Notes under the pieces: model-generated
What the model was told of the DNA's origin: nothing
Database searches by the model: none
Seen by the model: the letters and a program-made list of their open reading frames with translations, nothing else
Source: a bacterium
Lineage (GTDB): Bacteria; SZUA-79; Acidulodesulfobacterales; Acidulodesulfobacteraceae
DNA length: 8,193 nt
Assembly: GCA_021800805.1 (NCBI GenBank)
Contig: JAJYYR010000030.1
Span: forward strand, 1 to 8,193
Reading direction: 5' to 3'
Translations under genes and position numbers: made by a program
In this document: positions 5,303 to 8,193 of the stretch, one piece after another
Layout of the letters: each line of letters begins with the position of its first letter
Position numbering within the stretch: the stretch's first letter is position 1

Positions 5303-5485
5303 TCACCTTATCAAATTTTCTTTTAATGCTTTAAGTTGAATAAAATTAGTTAAAGATAAAATTTCATCTCTCGTCAATAATAAATTTCCCATAATTCCCG
5401 TTTCCATAAATATTAATTTTTCTAATCCTTTTTTATCTATAATTTCATATCTTGCTTTTATCAAATCAAATATATCCGTTTCCAT
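5303..5485 (-). CDS. Small hypothetical protein encoded before the coupling ATPase
   Basis: I do not recognise this 60-residue protein. It appears soluble and mostly helical, with alternating charged and hydrophobic residues and no signal or membrane segment. Evidence that it is real: an AAAGGA ribosome site 8 bases before the ATG at 5485, a 4-bp gap to the coupling ATPase start, and a candidate promoter upstream. Co-transcription with the ATPase suggests a transfer-related role, perhaps a small partner, but nothing in the sequence shows this. Confidence 0.6.
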   Translation of the reverse strand: METDIFDLIKARYEIIDKKGLEKLIFMETGIMGNLLLTRDEILSLTNFIQLKALKENLIR

Positions 5486-5497
5486 TTCTAAGTCCTT

Positions 5498-5530
5498 TTT
5501 ATATAGAAGTTTTTAATAAGTTTTTTTCAA
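5498..5530 (-). promoter_or_regulatory. Candidate promoter for the 60-residue protein and coupling ATPase
   Basis: On the minus strand TTGAAA (5530-5525) could be a -35 box. TCTATA (5507-5502, 17-base spacer) or TATATA (5505-5500, 19-base spacer) could be a -10. The DNA immediately upstream is the A-rich (minus strand) hexamer tract, which could act like an UP element. In AT-rich DNA such matches are common, so confidence is low. Confidence 0.35.
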
Positions 5531-5531
5531 T

Positions 5532-5582
5532 ATGCTTTTGCCCTTGCTTTTGCTTTTGCTTTTGTTTTTGTTTTTGCTTTTT
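5532..5582. repeat. Imperfect hexamer tandem repeat (TTTTGC / GCAAAA)
   Basis: About eight units of TTTTGC, or variants such as TTTTTG and CCCTTGC, run through the tract. It ends 2 bp from the -35-like box of the candidate promoter for the 60-residue gene. Such simple-sequence tracts change length by slippage, which could vary promoter output here. Confidence 0.7.
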
Positions 5583-5612
5583 CCCCTCCCGACGGGAGGG
5601 GCAGGGGTGGGG
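5583..5612. repeat. REP-like palindrome with G-quadruplex potential
   Basis: CCCCTCCCG (5583-5591) and CGGGAGGGG (5593-5601) form a 9-bp perfect hairpin around a single A, followed by CAGGGGTGGGG. On the plus strand 5594-5612 reads GGGAGGGGCAGGGGTGGGG, four G-runs with 1- and 2-base loops, a textbook G-quadruplex motif. Related in design to the units at 3853-3887 and 5620-5645. Confidence 0.65.
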
Positions 5613-5619
5613 TCAATCT

Positions 5620-5645
5620 CCCCCTCTTTAGAGGGGGGCGGGGGG
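5620..5645. repeat. Second REP-like C-run/G-run palindrome
   Basis: CCCCCTCT (5620-5627) and AGAGGGGG (5630-5637) form an 8-bp hairpin around TT, followed by a G-rich tail (GCGGGGGG). It immediately precedes the left arm of the foldback element, as if it marks that element's edge. Confidence 0.6.
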
Positions 5646-5648
5646 TGT

Positions 5649-5926
5649 GCGCCCGTCGTGCGTGAACGCTCCACCCACGGCACGACCACCCCAAAAAAAG
5701 CGTTTACGGTTTTTGCGAAGCAAAAATAAATTTCGCCAGAAATTTAAGTGCGGTCTTGTTTTAAAATTTTCGTCAGAAAATTTTAGTTTGGCGAAGACAA
5801 ACCACAAATTAGCGAAGCGTTTGCCGAAGGCAATTTGTGAAACAAGATTTTTTGGGGTGGTCGTGCCGTGGGTGGATAGCGAAGCGTTTGACGAAGTCAA
5901 CCATAAACGGCACGCACGACGGGCGC
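5649..5926. mobile_element. Foldback (nested inverted repeat) element, possibly a non-autonomous mobile repeat
   Basis: Outer arms GCGCCCGTCGTGCGTG (5649-5664) and its exact complement (5911-5926) are 16 bp. Inner arms 5671-5698 and 5848-5875 are 28 bp and perfect (left arm starts CCACCCACGGCACGACC and ends in six A). Between them CTTGTTT (5755-5761) pairs with AAACAAG (5840-5846), and several mini-hairpins lie inside. The right side has about 35 extra bases between inner and outer arms (5876-5910), against 6 on the left. No transposase, target-site duplication or integrase is visible, so mobility is inference. G-rich hairpins flank it on both sides (5620-5645 and 5938-5960). Confidence 0.6.
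5711..5900 (+). repeat. Cluster of CGAAG-centred mini-hairpins and AT hairpins
   Basis: CGAAG occurs six times (5716, 5792, 5813, 5825, 5880, 5892), mostly at the centre of small palindromes with a GAA loop: TTTTTGCGAAGCAAAAA, TTGCCGAAGGCAA (5821-5833) and TTGACGAAGTCAA (5888-5900). The first contains GCGAAGC, known as an unusually stable DNA mini-hairpin. Other hairpins are AAATTTC/GAAATTT (about 5729-5745) and AAAATTTTC/GAAAATTTT (5763-5784). Units 5811-5833 and 5878-5900 are direct repeats differing at two bases that pair with each other. Confidence 0.65.
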
Positions 5927-5937
5927 AACAGGGGGGT

Positions 5938-5960
5938 AAAGGGGGGATGTGCCCCCCTTT
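5938..5960. repeat. AAAGGGGGG/CCCCCCTTT hairpin at the right edge of the foldback element
   Basis: AAAGGGGGG (5938-5946) and CCCCCCTTT (5952-5960) form a 9-bp hairpin with a 5-base loop, next to another GGGGGG run (5931-5936). It could work as a bidirectional terminator for the partition operon, though the T-run on the minus strand is only three bases. It may equally be the REP-like boundary matching 5620-5645. Confidence 0.5.
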
Positions 5961-6030
5961 TATACTTTTGATTTTCGTTTCAAAGGTTTTGTCAAAGGTT
6001 ATTTTTACCTTTTTTCCGCCAAAACTTGGA

Positions 6031-6315
6031 TTATTTTTTATCTTTTTCATTTCCATTACCTTTCTTTACCGCTGTTCTTTTTATAATTTTTCTTATCTTA
6101 TTCCTGACTAAAAAATCCGTTAATTTATGTTTAGAGATTTTACTATCAAAAGATTTATTTATGATTTTAATCTGCTCTTTTAACGGCATTTTGTTTTCGT
6201 TCATCTTTTTTAATTCCGATAAAAAATCGTTTAACAGGTATGCTGCCTTATCTCTTTTCTTGATATAACTTTCTATCTCGTTATTTATTTCCTCTTTAAC
6301 TTTTTCCGTATCCAT
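6031..6315 (-). CDS. Small basic protein of the partition operon, possible helix-turn-helix
   Basis: This 94-residue, Lys-rich protein has a charged helical N-terminus (1-43), then 'LKEQIKIINKSFDSKISKHKLTDFLVRNKI' spanning residues 45-74. Residues 45-54, 60-63 and 64-71 could form the helices of a helix-turn-helix similar to those of plasmid-encoded small DNA-binding proteins (I-x-x-x-L/I ... I-S-x-x-x-L-x-x-F-L). The tail (75-94) is strongly basic, then mixed-charge. I do not recognise a named family. ATG 6315 follows a GGGGGTGA site and lies 15 bp beyond the parB stop, so it is probably co-transcribed with parAB. Roles in partition, copy control or mobilisation are possible. Confidence 0.6.
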   Translation of the reverse strand: MDTEKVKEEINNEIESYIKKRDKAAYLLNDFLSELKKMNENKMPLKEQIKIINKSFDSKISKHKLTDFLVRNKIRKIIKRTAVKKGNGNEKDKK

Positions 6316-6330
6316 AATGTTTCACCCCCT

Positions 6331-7437
6331 TTATTTCACCGGAAAAGACTTGTTTAAAATATTGATTAAATCGCTTACTAAATTCTGACTTTTAAAAGCT
6401 ATCTTTATTACCGCCGCTTCTCCCGACTGCACAGACGATAAGCTATACGATTTAATATCTTTTGCTTTGCCGAGTTCTAAAACTATGTTATTGTGCTGGA
6501 TATTAAACCGCTTAATTTTATCTTCCAGAGGAACGTCCTGATTATTATCGTCCTGCTCTTGCGTTTTTGTATTCGTTTCTTCGCCGGTTTTAATATTGCT
6601 TTTTTCATCTTCCCTGCCCAACTCTTTTAGCGGTTTTTTTATCATTTTTTTAATGTCGTCCGAAGTCTTAAGATATTTTTCTATATTATCCTCAGAAATT
6701 CCTAATCCGAGCAAAGTTTCTTCCGCTTGTTCGTGCGTAATAACGTCGTTTTGATAATCTATAAGCGTTCTGATATAATTTCCTTTACCGTTTTGTTTTG
6801 GATTATCTTCGCCTTCCGTTCTTGCCTTTTTTATTTCTTTTGTCGAAATATTATCTTTCCCGATTAGTTCTTTTCTCTTGCTTTGGTCTTTGATTTTTGA
6901 AAGCTCCACCGCTTTTTTAAGTGTCCGCCCGGCGGACAGTTTTTCATCGTCGTTAAGCTTTGAAATGGATAATACTTCCTGGACATGCGATTTGCTTTTG
7001 CCGATTTTTTCGGCTATCTCCCTTATAGACAAACCGGAGTCCTGCAATTTTTTATAAACGGCGTTAAGTTCTAACGGATTTAAATCTTCCCTTTGTCCGT
7101 TTTCAATCAACTGCAAAATAATGATGTCTTCGTCCTTAATATCGTATTTAATAATACAGGGGACGTTTTTAAGTCCGGCAATCTTCGCCGCCCTAAATCT
7201 TCTTTCTCCGGCAATTAATAAATACTTGTTTAGTTCTTTAGTTTCTCTAACGATTAAAGGTTCTATTACGCCGTGCGCTTTTATGGACTCTGCAAGTTCG
7301 TTCAGCCTTTCTTCGTTAAAGTCTTTTCTTACCTGTTCTTCGGTTATTATGCTTTCAAATTCAATAAGGCTAATACTGTCCATAAGCTTATTTTTATTTT
7401 CCCCTATCCAGGAAAGCGGATCATTTAATTTTTTCAT
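6331..7437 (-). CDS. parB: ParB family partition protein (CTP-binding, parS-binding)
   Basis: This 368-residue ParB-type protein marks the element's centromere and works with ParA in segregation. The N-terminal ParB/Srx domain spans about 22-120. G77-E-R-R80, continuing to 'FRAAK', is the CTP-binding G-E-R-R/A box, and E112-N-x-Q-R116 is the second conserved box. A central helix-turn-helix at about 134-160 ('LSIREIAEKIGKSKSHVQEV') should bind parS. The acidic, low-complexity linker (about 205-320) and C-terminal segment (320-368) would carry dimerisation. ATG 7437 follows GGAGAA at 9 bases and overlaps parA by 17 bp. The gene contains a GC-rich perfect palindrome (6922-6938) encoding residues 168-172, unlike the AT-rich codons around it. 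Confidence 0.93.
   Translation of the reverse strand: MKKLNDPLSWIGENKNKLMDSISLIEFESIITEEQVRKDFNEERLNELAESIKAHGVIEPLIVRETKELNKYLLIAGERRFRAAKIAGLKNVPCIIKYDIKDEDIIILQLIENGQREDLNPLELNAVYKKLQDSGLSIREIAEKIGKSKSHVQEVLSISKLNDDEKLSAGRTLKKAVELSKIKDQSKRKELIGKDNISTKEIKKARTEGEDNPKQNGKGNYIRTLIDYQNDVITHEQAEETLLGLGISEDNIEKYLKTSDDIKKMIKKPLKELGREDEKSNIKTGEETNTKTQEQDDNNQDVPLEDKIKRFNIQHNNIVLELGKAKDIKSYSLSSVQSGEAAVIKIAFKSQNLVSDLINILNKSFPVK
6922..6938. promoter_or_regulatory. parS: Candidate parS site inside parB
   Basis: TGTCCGCC (6922-6929), C, GGCGGACA (6931-6938) is a perfect 8-bp-arm palindrome. It stands out in AT-rich parB and forces unusual codons (TCC GCC GGG CGG). Its right half plus two bases, GGCGGACAGT, is the exact complement of ACTGTCCGCC at 8184-8193, just upstream of parA. 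parS sites are commonly short palindromes in or next to parAB. It does not match the chromosomal TGTTTCACGTGAAACA consensus, as is usual for plasmid systems. Confidence 0.5.
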
Positions 7438-8158
7438 AGACTTCTTCTCCTAATTTTTCATAATCTTCATATCCTCTACATTTCTTATACCCAAATATGC
7501 TTTTGCCTGCCCCTGGAGCTTCTTTTAAGTGTGTGTTTATTCTTATCACAGTTTTAAATACCTGTCCTTCAAAATGGCTTTTAAGGCTTTCCAAAGCGTC
7601 TTTGGATATCGCCGTATTATCGTAATTAGTAGCGAGATAACCTAAAATCGAAAGTTTATCGTTTAACGTGCTTTTAACTTTCTGGACCGTTCTTAAAAAG
7701 TCTGCCAGTCCTTCCCTTGCAAAATAATCCGTAAGAACCGGAATAATAACTTTATCCGCCGCAGTCAAAACATTAACTGATAATAAACCTAAGCTCGGCG
7801 GACAGTCGATAATAACTACGTCGTAGTTAATCTCTTTCAAAATGTCTTTTAATATCATTTCCCTGCCTATCTCGTTTACGATTTGAAGCTCCATTCCCGC
7901 CAAACTGATATTGCTCGGCGCCACGTCGATACCTTCGGCATTTTTTACGATATCCGGTATTTTCTTCGTTCCCGCAAATACGTTAGCGATAGAATTATCT
8001 CCGTCCGCTCTTATCCCTAAATGCGTTCCTGCATTAGCCTGCGGGTCCATATCGACAAGCAATATTCTTTCGTAATTTCTTTTTAAAGCAACTGCTAAAT
8101 TTACCGCCGTCGTAGTCTTTCCTACTCCGCCTTTTTGATTCATTATTACTATCACCAT
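7421..8158 (-). CDS. parA: ParA/Soj family partition ATPase
   Basis: This 245-residue protein is a Walker-type (deviant Walker A) partition ATPase that drives segregation of ParB-parS complexes along the nucleoid. The deviant Walker A is K9-G-G-V-G-K14-T-T (signature Lys K9). Switch I 'VDMDPQAN' (35-42) and Walker B 'VVIIDCPPSLG' (114-124, D118) follow, with the conserved 'R-x-N' region near 206-208. It starts at the P-loop without an N-terminal helix-turn-helix, so it is Soj-like (type Ib) in size rather than a P1/F-type ParA, and autoregulation would fall to ParB or another protein. ATG 8158 follows GGAGG. The 3' end overlaps parB by 17 bp. Confidence 0.95.
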   Translation of the reverse strand: MVIVIMNQKGGVGKTTTAVNLAVALKRNYERILLVDMDPQANAGTHLGIRADGDNSIANVFAGTKKIPDIVKNAEGIDVAPSNISLAGMELQIVNEIGREMILKDILKEINYDVVIIDCPPSLGLLSVNVLTAADKVIIPVLTDYFAREGLADFLRTVQKVKSTLNDKLSILGYLATNYDNTAISKDALESLKSHFEGQVFKTVIRINTHLKEAPGAGKSIFGYKKCRGYEDYEKLGEEVYEKIK

Positions 8159-8183
8159 ACCGCCTCCGTTTAAAAATTAATTT

Positions 8184-8193
8184 ACTGTCCGCC
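8184..8193. promoter_or_regulatory. parS: Half of a second parS-like site, cut by the window edge
   Basis: ACTGTCCGCC ends the window 26 bp upstream of the parA start and is identical to one arm (plus two bases) of the palindrome inside parB. If the sequence continues with CGGCGGACA or similar, this is a full site positioned to combine partition and parAB autoregulation. Confidence 0.42.

Larger units (their letters stand above)
5486..6030. other. 545-bp stretch without a convincing intact gene, filled by repeats
   Basis: This stretch separates the partition genes from the coupling ATPase. It contains the hexamer tract (5532-5582), two G-rich REP-like hairpins (5583-5612 and 5620-5645), a foldback element (5649-5926), a G/C-run hairpin (5938-5960), and about 70 bp (5961-6030) that may be the start of a small broken gene on the minus strand. 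Frames are open on both strands through the foldback element but encode low-complexity, repeat-derived peptides. Confidence 0.7.
5628..6050 (-). pseudogene. Small frame whose 3' part is replaced by the foldback repeat
   Basis: From ATG 6050 the first 30 or so residues (MKKIKNNPSFGGKKVKITF and on) look protein-like, with a basic start and alternating Lys and hydrophobic residues. An AAAGG sequence lies about 8 bases upstream. From about 5960 onward the frame runs through the G/C-run hairpin and the foldback element, giving low-complexity residues (such as GGHIPPLPP and Arg/Ala-rich stretches) to a stop at 5628. The start overlaps the end of the 94-residue gene by 20 bp. It may be a gene truncated by repeat insertion, or an accidental frame. 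No function can be read from it. Confidence 0.28.

Noticed and set aside
5532..5729. Plus-strand frame beginning with a long Leu/Phe run
   Set aside because: It is the translation of the TTTTGC hexamer tract and the REP-like hairpins, with no ribosome site.
5532..5900. CRISPR array
   Set aside because: Repeats are short, variable and nested as hairpins, without regular repeat-spacer spacing or cas genes.
5647..6111. Plus-strand frame of 154 residues through the foldback element
   Set aside because: It is low-complexity, lies on the opposite strand to all genes, is built from the arms of the inverted repeat and runs into the 94-residue gene. It is open because the repeat lacks stops, not because it codes.

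Overview
The window looks like part of a conjugative element, either a plasmid or an integrative element, from a low-GC Gram-negative bacterium. The Gram-negative call rests on three things: a lipobox lipoprotein resembling EexN entry-exclusion proteins, VirB8- and VirB9-like envelope proteins, and a VirB2-type pilin with a long signal segment. Coding DNA is AT-rich, starts are mostly ATG behind strong GGAGG-type ribosome sites, and every convincing gene lies on the minus strand. I cannot name the host from this sequence.

Reading in the direction of transcription (right to left): (1) 8193-6031 is a partition module, with a Soj-type ParA, a ParB overlapping it by 17 bp, and a small basic protein. 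A GC-rich 17-bp palindrome inside parB, and an identical 10-bp half at the right window edge just upstream of parA, are good parS candidates. (2) 6030-5486 has no convincing intact gene. It holds G-rich REP-like palindromes, a foldback element with a perfect 28-bp inverted repeat, many GAA-loop mini-hairpins and a TTTTGC hexamer tract. (3) 5485-4162 encodes a 60-residue protein and a VirD4/TraD-type coupling ATPase without a membrane domain. (4) 4161-3792 is non-coding apart from two possible micro-ORFs. It contains a REP-like palindrome and a large imperfect inverted repeat that folds as a three-way junction. (5) 3791-1933 is a run of four genes: a two-helix membrane protein, a replication-relaxation-like protein, an EexN-like lipoprotein and a zinc-ribbon/TM2 membrane protein, followed by a rho-independent terminator. 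(6) 1739-1 is a second transcription unit with its own promoter: a Cro/XRE regulator, a VirB2/TrbC-like pilin, a VirB8/TraE-like protein and a VirB9/TraK-like protein cut by the left edge. These genes are joined by 1- to 4-base overlaps.

Together the genes cover stable inheritance (ParAB), DNA delivery to the channel (coupling ATPase), exclusion of duplicate transfer (EexN-like), and pilus and envelope channel parts under an apparently autoregulated repressor. The relaxase, the VirB4/VirB3/VirB10-like parts and the replication initiator are not in this window. The least ordinary content is non-coding: the three-way-junction repeat, the foldback element whose two internal copies differ by a compensatory base-pair change, and the putative parS sites.
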